Below, piece by piece: positions 9,100 to 18,012 of a DNA stretch of 63,595 bases (positions are counted from its first letter, which is position 1; each line of letters opens with the position of its first letter). Position numbers and translations under genes: made by a program. The stretch is from Candidatus Hydrogenedentota bacterium. GTDB lineage: Bacteria > Hydrogenedentota > Hydrogenedentia > Hydrogenedentales > SLHB01. The stretch spans positions 1 to 63,595 of the forward strand of contig CAIYET010000115.1 of the NCBI GenBank assembly GCA_903925285.1, in the 5' to 3' direction. The notes under the pieces are model-generated. The model did no database searches. It worked only from the letters and a program-made list of their open reading frames with translations, and was not told the origin of the DNA.

Positions 9100-11769
9100 A
9101 TGCAACTAGCGCATTTGAACGTAGCCACAACCGCGCAAATCGCGCAACTAATGAAAACCAGCGCGAGCGTGCGCGCTATCGCGGCAACGTCATCGTCGCT
9201 CAAGCCAGGTATCCCGCACCAACCTGGGCGCGGTGATATACCGATGTCTTGGGCGCAGAATTTCATGCCACCTGGCTTCCCGCTGTCTCCCCTCGCTCCC
9301 CAACTGGGTGCCGCTCGCCAGCCCAACTATAACCAGAATCCGTCGTTAGAGCCGCGCGTGCAAAGTCGTTTGACGGCGCAAGCGGTCAGCACCGATTCAT
9401 CTGGGCGCACGCTTTACCAAGTCACCGATGACGAAGGCGCCTATCAGTTCGTCCCACGCGCTTATCAATTCCCACCAGCCGTCAATACCACGATCACGCC
9501 ACGCATTAGCTATGGTCTGATGTCGTTTGCGGATATTCAAGAACTGAGTTTCAGCACACCCGATGTCATGCTCTGCTGGAAGCTGCTCAAACGCGAGTTC
9601 AGCGGACTGAATCCTCATATCATTCACGATGACGGCGAACCTTGCACGGACAACAAGATCACGCGTTTGGCGCGCTATCCCGATGGCTACCACGGCATGA
9701 GCGTTTGGTTATCGCGCTGGTTCTACAACTCGGTGATTTACGGCGCACCCGCGCTGTATCTGCCGCGAGATCGCAAAACTGGGATGATCACCGGTCTCGT
9801 CAACGTCGATGGATCGACCATCTTCACGCTGATCGATGAAAATGCGGCGGTGCCGGCGCCACCTGCACCTGCGTTCTTGCAGATCATCTATGGCGTGCCG
9901 TATGGCTTTGCCAGCACGGAGCAACTTTGGTATAAACCGCAAGAGTTGCAAGTCAGTTCAGAGTATGGCATGGCGCTGGTCGAATCGGCGTATCTGCCGG
10001 CGATGCTGCTGAATAAAATCTGGCAGTATCAAACGGCTTGGTTCACCACGGGCACGATGCCCGAGTACGTCGTCAATGCTCCCCCTGGCTGGACCAATGA
10101 CCAGGTTGCCGCGTGGCTCGTCACCAAGTCGCAAGCGTTACAAGGCAATCCCGAACTGCGCACGCAGTTCGATGTCTGGCCCGCTGGCTTCACGCAAATG
10201 GCGAGCAAGAGCGTTGAATTTCGCAAAGATATTTACGACACGGCGAAGCGCGAGCTGATGGAGCACGCTGGCATCCCAATCGCAGAGGTCGGCGACACAC
10301 AGGGCCGCGGCGGACTGGGCGGCAAGGGCTTGATGGACGCGATGTCCCAGCAAGTGTTTCGCAAATCGTTTCTGCCGGCAATCAATGCGACGGCTGAACC
10401 GTTCAACGATGTGCTCGCGATCAACAAGCAAGAGTGCGATGACGGCGAGGTGTATCATCGCTTCGAGTGGAGCTTCCCAAAAGAAAGCATCGACCCCGCC
10501 AAAGAACGCGAGAAAGTAAATGAGGACTTTCAGAACGGCGGCTTGACGCTGGGCGAGTATCGCGAAGCCATCGGACAAGAACGCTTCAAGGATCAACGCG
10601 ATGACCTGATCTACTTGAAGGGCGGCGCCTTCATTGCGCCGGATGGCACGGTCTGGGCAAACGCTGGGAAGCAACAAGACCCAGGAGCGGATCCCGCGCA
10701 ATTCCCAGGCGTCCAGATTCCAGGGCAGAAACCACCGCAACCAAACGCGCAACACGCGCCCGGTCTCCCGCCCGGTGCTCCAAGCGGTCCAACGCAGGCG
10801 GCGGCTGATGCGCCAGGATCGGTTCAGAATCTATCCAAGTCCGCCGAGCATGATGGCGTGATCGCGTTGCGCGTGCCAGCGCCGATCGCGAATGACATCT
10901 TCCTGCAAGCGCAGGCGCAGATCAACGCGGGATTGGATGCGCTGGAGACGCCTGACCAATATGTTGCTTGGGGCGGCGAGTGGAATGACTTTGACCTAGC
11001 GAAGCGCGCCAACACCTTGGCAAAGCATTGCGGCGTGTGCCCGCCAACGGATGAGCAACCTGGGGACGATGCCTACTATGGCGCGCCCATCATGCGCAGT
11101 ACCACGGTGGATGCGCCGATCAATGGCGCCAACGGCACGGAGATCGTTGCGGTTTCACCCAAGGGTCTGGACTCGCGTCCATTCGCGTGGAAGCCCGAGG
11201 GCGATGAGAATGCCAAACTGAATGAACAGATCGGGCATCCCCAGTATTTGGCAGAAGAAGCGTGCTACCTGATCGACCGCACGCTGCAACTCTTCCTCGT
11301 GCCCGTGTCCTTTGTCGCCGAACTAGAGGGCGAGGGCGGCGCGGCGATTCACTGGGTCCTCAACAGCGGCGAGATCCTGCACGCGAACGACTACGCAGAA
11401 GACTGGGTGCAAGCGGCGGCTGTGCTCGATTTCATCTGTGGGCAAACGGATCGCACGCACAATCCGCACAAGTTGAACACCAACTATCTGACGCATCCCG
11501 ATGATCCAAGCCGTCCGATTCTGATCGACAATGGACTGGCGTTCCCAGTGGCAGAGAGTCCACGCAAGATTGCCAGTGACTTTATCAATGCCTGGGGCGA
11601 CCAACAGATCGATCCCGACCTGCTCGATGCGGTTGCCGCGTTGCGCGATAACACGGTCATCTGGAAGCGAGTCGCGCATCTCGTTGGTGCGGATCCAGTC
11701 GCGCAAGCGCTTGAACGCATCGACACGTTGGTCAGCGAAGGCGCGATTCCTGAGCAAGCGAGCGATTGA
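9100..11769 (+). CDS. Portal protein with kinase-like tail
   Basis: 889 residues with AAGGAAG before the ATG. Residues about 100-530 look like a phage portal (lambda/HK97 class; YGNAF-like YGAPALYLPRD, long helices, FEWSFPKESIDPAKEREKV near 465-485). A Pro/Gln-rich linker follows (about 535-580). The last 230 residues resemble a PI3/4-kinase-like phosphotransferase: WKPEGDENAKL, AEEACYLIDRTL near 718-730, then GQTDRTHNP near 782-790 and LIDNGLAFP near 808-816, matching catalytic-loop and metal-binding motifs. Most portals have 400-550 residues, so this is a genuine fusion. The enzyme may modify host or head proteins. Confidence 0.85.
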   Translation: MQLAHLNVATTAQIAQLMKTSASVRAIAATSSSLKPGIPHQPGRGDIPMSWAQNFMPPGFPLSPLAPQLGAARQPNYNQNPSLEPRVQSRLTAQAVSTDSSGRTLYQVTDDEGAYQFVPRAYQFPPAVNTTITPRISYGLMSFADIQELSFSTPDVMLCWKLLKREFSGLNPHIIHDDGEPCTDNKITRLARYPDGYHGMSVWLSRWFYNSVIYGAPALYLPRDRKTGMITGLVNVDGSTIFTLIDENAAVPAPPAPAFLQIIYGVPYGFASTEQLWYKPQELQVSSEYGMALVESAYLPAMLLNKIWQYQTAWFTTGTMPEYVVNAPPGWTNDQVAAWLVTKSQALQGNPELRTQFDVWPAGFTQMASKSVEFRKDIYDTAKRELMEHAGIPIAEVGDTQGRGGLGGKGLMDAMSQQVFRKSFLPAINATAEPFNDVLAINKQECDDGEVYHRFEWSFPKESIDPAKEREKVNEDFQNGGLTLGEYREAIGQERFKDQRDDLIYLKGGAFIAPDGTVWANAGKQQDPGADPAQFPGVQIPGQKPPQPNAQHAPGLPPGAPSGPTQAAADAPGSVQNLSKSAEHDGVIALRVPAPIANDIFLQAQAQINAGLDALETPDQYVAWGGEWNDFDLAKRANTLAKHCGVCPPTDEQPGDDAYYGAPIMRSTTVDAPINGANGTEIVAVSPKGLDSRPFAWKPEGDENAKLNEQIGHPQYLAEEACYLIDRTLQLFLVPVSFVAELEGEGGAAIHWVLNSGEILHANDYAEDWVQAAAVLDFICGQTDRTHNPHKLNTNYLTHPDDPSRPILIDNGLAFPVAESPRKIASDFINAWGDQQIDPDLLDAVAALRDNTVIWKRVAHLVGADPVAQALERIDTLVSEGAIPEQASD

Positions 11770-11779
11770 GGTTGGATGT

Positions 11780-12601
11780 ATGAATCCAACGCTACGCCGC
11801 CCCATCCAAGCGCAGGTCAAACGCAAAACCGCGCTCGCGCTGAATCAATGGTATCAGAGCGTCTACCATTCGATTCGCTTTGTGCAAAAGCAAGAACCCG
11901 TCATCGACTGGGAAGCCGAAAAGAAAAAGTTTGAGGATGAACTGCTGGCGATCATGGCCTGGGCATCGAGCGAATACAGTCGCATCGAGGAAGACTTCTG
12001 GGCGCAGCGCGGGAAGATCATCTCACCCGACGCGCAGCGCATCCTCGACCAATACGAGATCGATGCCGGCAAGCGGCTCGCGCGAATCGGCGACACGACC
12101 GAGCGCAATACCAAGTCTGCCGTCGAAAACTGGGATGGGACGGATCGCAACGACTTGATCGCTGGCGTGAACCGCTGGTACGGCGAAGATCGCGCCGCCA
12201 ACATCGCCAAGATGGAAACGGGGTTTCTGCTGACGGCTGGCGCGCTCATCACAATGATGGCCATAGACACGCATCAGTGGATTTGGCGACACGGCGAAGA
12301 GTGCGACACGGGACCATGCGAGCTGATCTGCGCGCCGAATGAAGGCGAGGTGTTTTCATACGATGTGCCAATGCCGCCGATGAGCACTCATTACGGTTGC
12401 GACTGCTATGGCGAGCCATACGATCCAAGCATGGTCTTCGTGCCGGGCGGAGCGGTGGATGCGATCAACGCGCCGGCTGAACACGAAGTCAACATGGATC
12501 CACCTGGACTGGGAACGCCAGAGCATCATCTATGGACAAAGCAAGTCGTGCCTGGTGGGTTGAGACGCAGTCGAACGGAAAATACTCGGCGGCGACGCTG
12601 A
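11780..12601 (+). CDS. MuF-like head morphogenesis protein
   Basis: 273 residues from ATG 11780. The N-terminal half is helical. The C-terminal half carries the MuF/SPP1 gp7 signature: WRHGEECDTGPCELICAPNE, then PPMSTHYGCDCYGEPYDP, that is Cys-x5-Cys-x4-Cys and a later H-x2-C-x-C. MuF proteins enter the capsid as minor head proteins and often carry C-terminal toxin domains. Here the ADP-ribosyltransferase follows in another frame with 70 bases of overlap, so a MuF-ART fusion may be split by frameshift (real or artefact). Confidence 0.8.
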   Translation: MNPTLRRPIQAQVKRKTALALNQWYQSVYHSIRFVQKQEPVIDWEAEKKKFEDELLAIMAWASSEYSRIEEDFWAQRGKIISPDAQRILDQYEIDAGKRLARIGDTTERNTKSAVENWDGTDRNDLIAGVNRWYGEDRAANIAKMETGFLLTAGALITMMAIDTHQWIWRHGEECDTGPCELICAPNEGEVFSYDVPMPPMSTHYGCDCYGEPYDPSMVFVPGGAVDAINAPAEHEVNMDPPGLGTPEHHLWTKQVVPGGLRRSRTENTRRRR

Positions 12602-13140
12602 AGAAATCGCAGGCGTTGACACGAACTGCAATCAAAGCCACATACGACAGAACCCAGGAAACGCTCGGCAAGATGGGCGTGAAAGAGCTAACCGTCTATC
12701 GCGGGATCGATGTGAACAAGAAGCTGTTTCCAGGAAGACAGTATATCCTCAAAAGCAACGCGCTCGAATCATGGTCAACTGATCCAAAGACTGCTTCAAA
12801 GTTTGGCGGCGCCGTGCTGAAAGCCAAGATTCCCGCGTCACGCATCTACAGCACGGCACGCACTGGACCAGGATGTTTGAACGAGTACGAGGTGATCATC
12901 ATCGGCAACAAGAAGGGAACGCGCGACTACGGAACGGTGGTGAGCAACGTCAAGCACGGTCTGGCGCCTTGGCAGAAGATGGTCAAGGCAGACGAACCAA
13001 ACGAAGACGATGTCATCGACTTGGCGAACGACACCAACTCGGACTGGATCAAACGCGTAGACGATGGCAAGAATCGCGACGAAGAACTCGAAACACACGC
13101 GCAACTCGCGCAAAAGAGTAAGGATGAACACATACAATGA
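12532..13140 (+). CDS. ADP-ribosyltransferase (ART) domain
   Basis: 202 residues with the R-S-E type mono-ADP-ribosyltransferase triad: R57 in TVYRGI, S-x-S-T at 80-83 (SWSTD), and E118-x-E120 in NEYEVIII. These enzymes move ADP-ribose from NAD to arginine or other side chains of target proteins. ATG 12532 lies inside the MuF gene with no clear ribosome binding site, so translation probably relies on coupling or frameshifting from MuF. A fused product would deliver the enzyme in the capsid. The last 50 residues are charged and look like a flexible tail. Confidence 0.75.
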   Translation: MDKASRAWWVETQSNGKYSAATLKKSQALTRTAIKATYDRTQETLGKMGVKELTVYRGIDVNKKLFPGRQYILKSNALESWSTDPKTASKFGGAVLKAKIPASRIYSTARTGPGCLNEYEVIIIGNKKGTRDYGTVVSNVKHGLAPWQKMVKADEPNEDDVIDLANDTNSDWIKRVDDGKNRDEELETHAQLAQKSKDEHIQ

Positions 13141-13369
13141 CCAAGCTCGCTGCACTGCTTGCGGATCGACGCGGATCGCCGCCAAGTACTGCACGGGACA
13201 CGAGAAACCTGATCGCACGTTCGCCGATCCGCCAATCACGCATCACGCGCCGTTGATCCACCGAACTTGCAACAACTGCGGCTTCACCTGGGACGAACTG
13301 CCGATCAACTCGGCAACTGACTTTGGACCGAACAAGATCGCGAATGGCGATCTCAGCAAATCCGCCTAG
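13124..13369 (+). CDS. Zinc-ribbon protein
   Basis: 81 residues from ATG 13124 after AAGG, overlapping the ART gene's end. Two cysteine pairs are visible: CTACG near residues 10-13 and TCNNCG near 47-50, a classic zinc ribbon. Such small proteins between portal and capsid genes are common in phages, usually of unknown role. The frame is open from 13064, but the ribosome binding site and compact domain favour this start. Confidence 0.7.
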   Translation: MNTYNDQARCTACGSTRIAAKYCTGHEKPDRTFADPPITHHAPLIHRTCNNCGFTWDELPINSATDFGPNKIANGDLSKSA

Positions 13370-13384
13370 CGGACAAGGAGAATC

Positions 13385-13725
13385 ATGGCTTTCACAGGAA
13401 ACATTTCGGCGACCGTACTCAACGGCAAAACATTGAGCGGGAGCATTGATCTGACGGGCAACGTGCCCGTGGGTATTCTGCTGCCCGACGCATTGACGAG
13501 CACGACGATGACATTCAATCGCAGTGACGATGGATTCAAGTGGGTGCCTGTCTACACCTCATCTGCCCAGCTCTCAATCACGGTCGCGGCTGGACGCTAC
13601 GTAGGGCTGAAGCAAGACGAGGTGTCGCAACTGCGCGGCATCAAATTCTTGCAACTCGTGTGCGGAAGCACCGAGGCGCCGACCGCATCATCACGGTCGT
13701 GACCGTCGCGCAAAGCACTCTATAA
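13385..13725 (+). pseudogene. Small head protein, frameshifted
   Basis: ATG 13385 follows AAGGAG. The first frame (to 13702) reads PVGILLPDALTSTTMTFNRS and ITVAAGRYVGLKQDE, a pattern seen in small phage head proteins of unknown function. The expected C-terminal ADRIITVVTVAQSTL lies in another frame ending at 13725. A one-base indel near 13670-13681 (GGCGCC) explains this. If corrected, the protein has about 113 residues. Confidence 0.6.
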
Positions 13726-13727
13726 AC

Positions 13728-13755
13728 TTGACAGTTCAACCGCAAAGCATAAAAT
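13728..13755 (+). promoter_or_regulatory. Sigma70-type promoter
   Basis: A perfect TTGACA, a 16-base spacer and TAAAAT lie directly after the preceding gene, 120 bases before GTG 13876. It probably starts transcription of the glycosyltransferase and methyltransferase cargo at 13876-25858. The leader 13760-13875 contains no convincing gene. Confidence 0.65.
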
Positions 13756-13875
13756 GGAGCCGATGTGCGTTAGCAACAGGCGCATAGTCGCATAACACTA
13801 ACGCCGATGGCGTGAACGTCGCTCCATCAGAAAGGCAAGGATGCAATACAAGATCACGGCGTCGAGACTGGCTCG

Positions 13876-14292
13876 GTGGGCAAGAGCGGAAACAAGATCG
13901 CGCCACTGGCAATGCACCAGATGGCGATGCAAGCGGTTGGTCTTCCAATCTCAATCGAATTTTCGACGCAAAAGATCGTCGGCTACGTCACGGCTGCAAC
14001 TGAGACGGAAGCCGGCGTTTCTATTGAGGGGCTGTGCAGCCGTAAAGCAACGGATCAGCACCTCATTTTCGTCGTGCCTGGGATGCGCATCAACAAGAAA
14101 CACAACGAAGGCAAAACCATCGTCATCGATGACATCACCATGTTCGGATTTGCGATCACGACTGACCCCGACGACGACAGTCTCACCCCAATCAAAGAAG
14201 AGGCGACAGAGCAAGACAAAGACTGGGATGCCACGCTCGAACTTATCACGGCGCAATCAACGTGGCTCAATCCAAGGCGATTTACCGAATGA
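13876..14292 (+). CDS. Hypothetical protein
   Basis: 138 residues from GTG 13876. Mixed alpha/beta composition with an IAPLAMHQMAMQAVGLP start, an IVGYVTAATETEAGVSIEGL strand-rich part and an acidic C-terminus. No family recognised. It is the first gene after the 13728 promoter and its stop overlaps the GT2 start (ATGA), so it is probably co-translated with the glycosyltransferase. Confidence 0.55.
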   Translation: MGKSGNKIAPLAMHQMAMQAVGLPISIEFSTQKIVGYVTAATETEAGVSIEGLCSRKATDQHLIFVVPGMRINKKHNEGKTIVIDDITMFGFAITTDPDDDSLTPIKEEATEQDKDWDATLELITAQSTWLNPRRFTE

Positions 14293-15092
14293 GCCATAGA
14301 CTGAAATCCGTCAGCATTGTTGTTGGCACGATGAACCGCTTGCCATTGCTACAGCAGATGGTAGCGAGTGTATGCGAGGACATGCGCAACTTCTATGGAC
14401 GTTGGCAATTCGTGATCGTGGATTCTAGTGACAATCTGGAAACAGCCGACTGGATTACGCATCACAAAAGCGTTGGTTTCACCTATAAAAAGATGGAACA
14501 ACAAGGCGCCGTCGCCGCGTTCAATGCCGGCTTTGCATTGGCGCAATGCGACTTCGTCGTCGCGCTGAACGATGACTGCATCATCCATCCGCCGGTCATT
14601 CCAGTCGCGATCCAGATGCTTCAGAACGACCCGCAGATCGGTCAAATCGCGATCCCCTACAACGTGCCGACCAATAACGCGGCGGGGCATAGTGAGCTGC
14701 TGCTCCAACACATCAACGTCAATGGGCATGTGGTGATGTACGCCAATTTCAGCGTCATGCGGCGCGCGCTCGGAGCTGAACTGGGTTGGTGGCAAAACAT
14801 CTACCAGCAGTACGGCGGCGACACGCATCTATCCATCGCCGTCTGGAATGCGGGTCTCAAGGTCGTGGGGCTCAATCCACCTGGTTTCATCGAGCACATC
14901 GAAGCGATGGACGGCACCCGCCGTGGCAATGGCGGGGCGGATCGGCTCTTTGAATACTGGCAGGGTTGGGAAGGGCCAGATCGTTCTACATTAACCAAGA
15001 TGAGGCACGATGATGATGATAAATGTTATCACGGCACTGGCGTCCGCCAAAGACTTTCTAACCCAAGTCACGGAGCGCATTCCGCCCGGTGA
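14289..15092 (+). CDS. GT2-type glycosyltransferase
   Basis: 267 residues. N-terminal VSIVVGTMNRLPLLQQMVAS and VIVDSSD are the nucleotide-binding start of GT-A family 2 enzymes. A-x-N-x-G in VAAFNAGF is typical. VVALNDDCI supplies the DxD-like metal site. GGDTHLSIAVWNAGLKV fits the acceptor-side helix region. No membrane segments, so a soluble cytoplasmic transferase. The last 25 residues overlap the next gene for 83 bases and look unnatural (DDDDKC onward), so the true end may be near 15010 with an indel. Confidence 0.8.
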   Translation: MSHRLKSVSIVVGTMNRLPLLQQMVASVCEDMRNFYGRWQFVIVDSSDNLETADWITHHKSVGFTYKKMEQQGAVAAFNAGFALAQCDFVVALNDDCIIHPPVIPVAIQMLQNDPQIGQIAIPYNVPTNNAAGHSELLLQHINVNGHVVMYANFSVMRRALGAELGWWQNIYQQYGGDTHLSIAVWNAGLKVVGLNPPGFIEHIEAMDGTRRGNGGADRLFEYWQGWEGPDRSTLTKMRHDDDDKCYHGTGVRQRLSNPSHGAHSAR

Positions 15093-15276
15093 AAAGCAAC
15101 GACATTCACTGACGCTGAACGATTCAGGGTTGGAGCTGACGCTGTTCGTTGGAAAATACTATCTGCCGATCTCGCTGAACGAAGCCGACTTGGTCGCCAG
15201 CGTGGACAGTCTAGTCAATGACATCGAGAGGATCTATCGCGATTTCACGAAACAGGAAGGCATCGATGCGAAATAA
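15010..15276 (+). CDS. Hypothetical protein
   Basis: 88 residues starting in an ATGATGATG run. Predicted alpha/beta with LTLNDSGLELTLFVGKYYLP and an acidic helical C-terminus. No family recognised. It overlaps the GT2 gene at one end and the small membrane ORF at the other. Confidence 0.55.
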   Translation: MMMINVITALASAKDFLTQVTERIPPGEKQRHSLTLNDSGLELTLFVGKYYLPISLNEADLVASVDSLVNDIERIYRDFTKQEGIDAK

Positions 15277-15391
15277 AATTATCTCAAGCAACTGGTTTGT
15301 CGCGCTGGTAGCACTCGCGTTTACAGGGATGGGTGTGGTCATCGTCAAGGCATTCATGGATGCACTCCGTATGCTGGGATGGATTCAATGA
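15266..15391 (+). CDS. Small single-pass membrane protein
   Basis: 41 residues. After MRNKIISSN there is a hydrophobic segment WFVALVALAFTGMGVVIVKA (about 10-29), then a short amphipathic end. Start overlaps the previous stop and the stop overlaps the next gene's ATG 15388, a tight coupled array. The function is unknown. A membrane anchor for the sugar enzymes would be speculation. Confidence 0.55.
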   Translation: MRNKIISSNWFVALVALAFTGMGVVIVKAFMDALRMLGWIQ

Positions 15392-16656
15392 ACTCACCCC
15401 ATCTTTACGATTTCGGCGAAGAAAACTGGGAACGCAAACTGCATCTCGCGTGCGGCGGCATCTATCTGCTGGGGTACGAGAACTCGGACATTGTTGGCGA
15501 GGTGCGCGCCGCCGAGAACTTTGAGCCAAACCTCACTGACATCAAGGACTATTACGCTCGCCTCGATGGGTCGATCAGAAACCTGCCTGTGCGGCGCAAG
15601 ACCATTGTGGATCGCACGTTCAATTTCATCGATCCACCCTACGAACCTGGCACGGTCGATAAGATCGTGTGCATTCAAGCGCTGGAACACCTGAACCAAC
15701 AGAACGCGCATGCCACTCTCGCGCGCTGGTGGAACATCCTCAAGCCCGGTGGCGTACTGATCGTGTCGGTGCCACGCATGGACGATACGCTCGAGCTGCT
15801 GCACCAACCTGACCGCGCTGACTTTGCGCGCCGGCACCTCGAAGGATCGCGACGTGATATTCACAACGTCCACCAATCGTGGTTCAACGCGCCGGACATT
15901 GAATGGCTGCTTGACCATCACGGGTTTACCCGTGTTTCATTATTGCCTAACTTCCACCTTTATCCCGCGCTGGTCGTGCGAGCGGTCAAGGCAGATCGCT
16001 TCGTGCCAGATCGACGCTACCAGATGCCCCTGCCGCATTACGACGAAACCTGTAAAACCGTGCTCGATGTCGGACCCGGCGCCTACCCTTTGCCCATGGC
16101 CACGCATTGCTTCGATGTGAACGATCGCTATGAGGACTCGCGCCGCGTGCCGTGTGACATCGGCGATGTAGAACACCTGCCCTACGATGACAACGCATTC
16201 GATTACGTCTACTGCTCGCATGTGCTCGAGCATACGCTGGATCCGCTGAAAGCATTGCGCGAACTGCAACGAGTCGGCAAGCGCGGATATGTCGAAGTGC
16301 CGGCAGTCACCATGGACTTTCTTATGCAGCACGGCGATGCCCACACACGCGCTGACGGCAAGGCAGGGCGATGGATGTGCTTACCCATTCCAGGCGGCAT
16401 CGTCTTCGTCGAGCGGAGCGATCAACTGACCGACGCGGGATTCAATGACGCACGCTGGCGCAACCTGTGGCAGATGATCACGCAATACCAAGTGCCGCTC
16501 AACGCCAACGAGCAATTCTTTCGTGAATTTTTCTGGAGCCACCAAGACACACTCAATGTGTCGGCGAGCTGGAACAAGCCGACCATCAACAACGCGCGCG
16601 CGGTCGCACTGCACATCGTTGAAGATGGGCAAGCGGTACGCTGGGAGATCCTATGA
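15379..16656 (+). CDS. Tandem SAM methyltransferase
   Basis: 425 residues with two Rossmann methyltransferase units. The first (about 1-200) has VDKIVCIQALEHL and ILKPGGVLIVSVPR. The second (about 215-350) has KTVLDVGPGAYPLP as motif I, VEHLPYDDNAFDYVYCSHVL and ELQRVGKRGYVEVP. The first unit lacks a clear glycine-rich motif I, so it may be structural. Context with glycosyltransferases suggests sugar or lipid methylation rather than DNA methylation (no DPPY or PCQ). Either ATG 15379 or 15388 may be the start; 15388 overlaps the preceding stop. Confidence 0.75.
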   Translation: MDSMNSPHLYDFGEENWERKLHLACGGIYLLGYENSDIVGEVRAAENFEPNLTDIKDYYARLDGSIRNLPVRRKTIVDRTFNFIDPPYEPGTVDKIVCIQALEHLNQQNAHATLARWWNILKPGGVLIVSVPRMDDTLELLHQPDRADFARRHLEGSRRDIHNVHQSWFNAPDIEWLLDHHGFTRVSLLPNFHLYPALVVRAVKADRFVPDRRYQMPLPHYDETCKTVLDVGPGAYPLPMATHCFDVNDRYEDSRRVPCDIGDVEHLPYDDNAFDYVYCSHVLEHTLDPLKALRELQRVGKRGYVEVPAVTMDFLMQHGDAHTRADGKAGRWMCLPIPGGIVFVERSDQLTDAGFNDARWRNLWQMITQYQVPLNANEQFFREFFWSHQDTLNVSASWNKPTINNARAVALHIVEDGQAVRWEIL

Positions 16657-16901
16657 TTCAAAACACGGCATCGCGATTCGGAAAGTTTTGCATAGCGCAT
16701 GGGCAAGCGATTGCAATGGCGTCAATCATCGAGGCGCAGACGCCAATCACGCAAGGAATTCGCGTTCAAGGCACAACTTTGGTGCGCTTTCACGACGATG
16801 AGAAGGGCGTCACCTGCTGGCAACCTCTTACATCGATAACGTCTCTTTCTAGCGCAAGTGCGGCAATCGCTTGTCTGCCGGACAAGGACTTGCTACGATG
16901 A
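16653..16901 (+). CDS. Hypothetical protein
   Basis: 82 residues, ATGA-coupled at both ends. Contains GIRVQGTTLVRFHDDEKGVTCWQPL, a possible beta-rich module, and a low-complexity C-terminus. No family recognised. Confidence 0.5.
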   Translation: MIQNTASRFGKFCIAHGQAIAMASIIEAQTPITQGIRVQGTTLVRFHDDEKGVTCWQPLTSITSLSSASAAIACLPDKDLLR

Positions 16902-17473
16902 TCACCGTCACCGTCATGGCGCACACGAAAACAATGGCGAGCACCCTACCACATTTCCGCAAGATGTTTGCCAAGAACTGGCAAGGGCAATCCTTTACGA
17001 TTGCCGGTAGTGACAAGGTATGGAGCGATGCCGCCATCGATTATTTCAGCACCTTAGATGGAAACGTGACAGTGCTTATGCTCGACGACTATCTGCTGTC
17101 GGATCACGTGGATCATCACAAGGTCAACCTGTGTTGCAACTACCTGCGTGTTCATCTGGAAATTGGGTGCATTCGATTGAACCCGTGTCCTGGTCCAGAG
17201 ATGGACTATTCTGAATTTCCGTGGCTGGGCGAGTTCAGTCGAACCCAGGATTACATTCTCAGTTTGCAACCGACTGTATGGCGCGTGTCCTGCTTGATCG
17301 ATCTGATGCGCGAGGGTGAGAGTGCCCACGATCTCGAACGATTGGGACAACAACGCGCCCGCGACTCCAAATGGCGGTTTCTCGGAACACGCGAGAACCT
17401 GATCAGCATCAACAACTTGATGCGGATGGGCGACATCGATCCTGCGGTGCTCGACTGGGTGAATAGCCAGTGA
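16898..17473 (+). CDS. Glycosyltransferase-like protein
   Basis: 191 residues from ATG 16898. It has VLMLDDYLLSD, an acidic motif near residue 62, and ILSLQPTVWRVSCLIDLMR, a pattern seen in a family of bacterial and phage proteins related to glycosyltransferases where a 'DDYF' loop is followed by S-L-Q-P-x-x-W. The reaction is unknown. It shares the operon with GT2 enzymes. The stop overlaps the GTG of the exonuclease gene. Confidence 0.6.
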   Translation: MITVTVMAHTKTMASTLPHFRKMFAKNWQGQSFTIAGSDKVWSDAAIDYFSTLDGNVTVLMLDDYLLSDHVDHHKVNLCCNYLRVHLEIGCIRLNPCPGPEMDYSEFPWLGEFSRTQDYILSLQPTVWRVSCLIDLMREGESAHDLERLGQQRARDSKWRFLGTRENLISINNLMRMGDIDPAVLDWVNSQ

Positions 17474-18012
17474 ACTTGAACATCGACCTGACAGGCGTGC
17501 TCTTCTTGGATACCGAAACGACGGGTCTCGGATCCGATGACGAGATCGTTCAGATCGCCGTGCTCGACGTGAAGGGAACTGTCTTGCTCGACGAGCTAGT
17601 CAAACCTCACAAGCCCATCGGCGAGGATGTCATTAAGATTCACGGCATCACGGATAAGATGGTCGCTCATGCGCCGACCTTCGACCAAGTTTGGCTCAAG
17701 CTCTATCAAATGATCATCGCGCCAGCGCCATCGCGCATCTACGCCTACAACGCGGAATTTGATCGCCGCATGATTCTGCAATCTCTGCGAGCGTGCGGGG
17801 TCGATGAAAAGCAAGTCGTCATCGAAATGACGTGCGCCATGCGCTTGTATGCTCAAATCAAGGGTCTGCGCTGGGCAAAGCTGACTGATGCGCTCGCGCA
17901 ATGCGGGATCGCGCAACAAGCCAAGCATAATGCGGCGGTGGATGCGGACAGCGTTCGCAAGCTGATGCGGAAGATCGCAGGAATGGAACAAACCAATGCT
18001 AGTCATGAGTGA
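17470..18012 (+). CDS. DnaQ-like 3'-5' exonuclease
   Basis: 180 residues from GTG 17470. All three ExoI-III motifs of the DEDDh family are intact: LDTETTG (D14, E16), YNAEFDRR (D98) and HNAAVDAD (H153, D158). Resembles the proofreading epsilon subunit or stand-alone RNase T-like enzymes. It degrades single-stranded DNA or RNA 3' ends with two metal ions. It is an odd neighbour in a sugar-modifying operon; it may belong to a DNA metabolism insertion with the DUF559 nuclease downstream. Confidence 0.9.
   Translation: MNLNIDLTGVLFLDTETTGLGSDDEIVQIAVLDVKGTVLLDELVKPHKPIGEDVIKIHGITDKMVAHAPTFDQVWLKLYQMIIAPAPSRIYAYNAEFDRRMILQSLRACGVDEKQVVIEMTCAMRLYAQIKGLRWAKLTDALAQCGIAQQAKHNAAVDADSVRKLMRKIAGMEQTNASHE

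Noticed and set aside
10882..11010. Possible 2H phosphoesterase-like piece in the portal linker (VIALRVPAPIANDIF)
   Set aside because: The start resembles phage 2'-5' ligase-like domains, but neither H-x-T motif is present.
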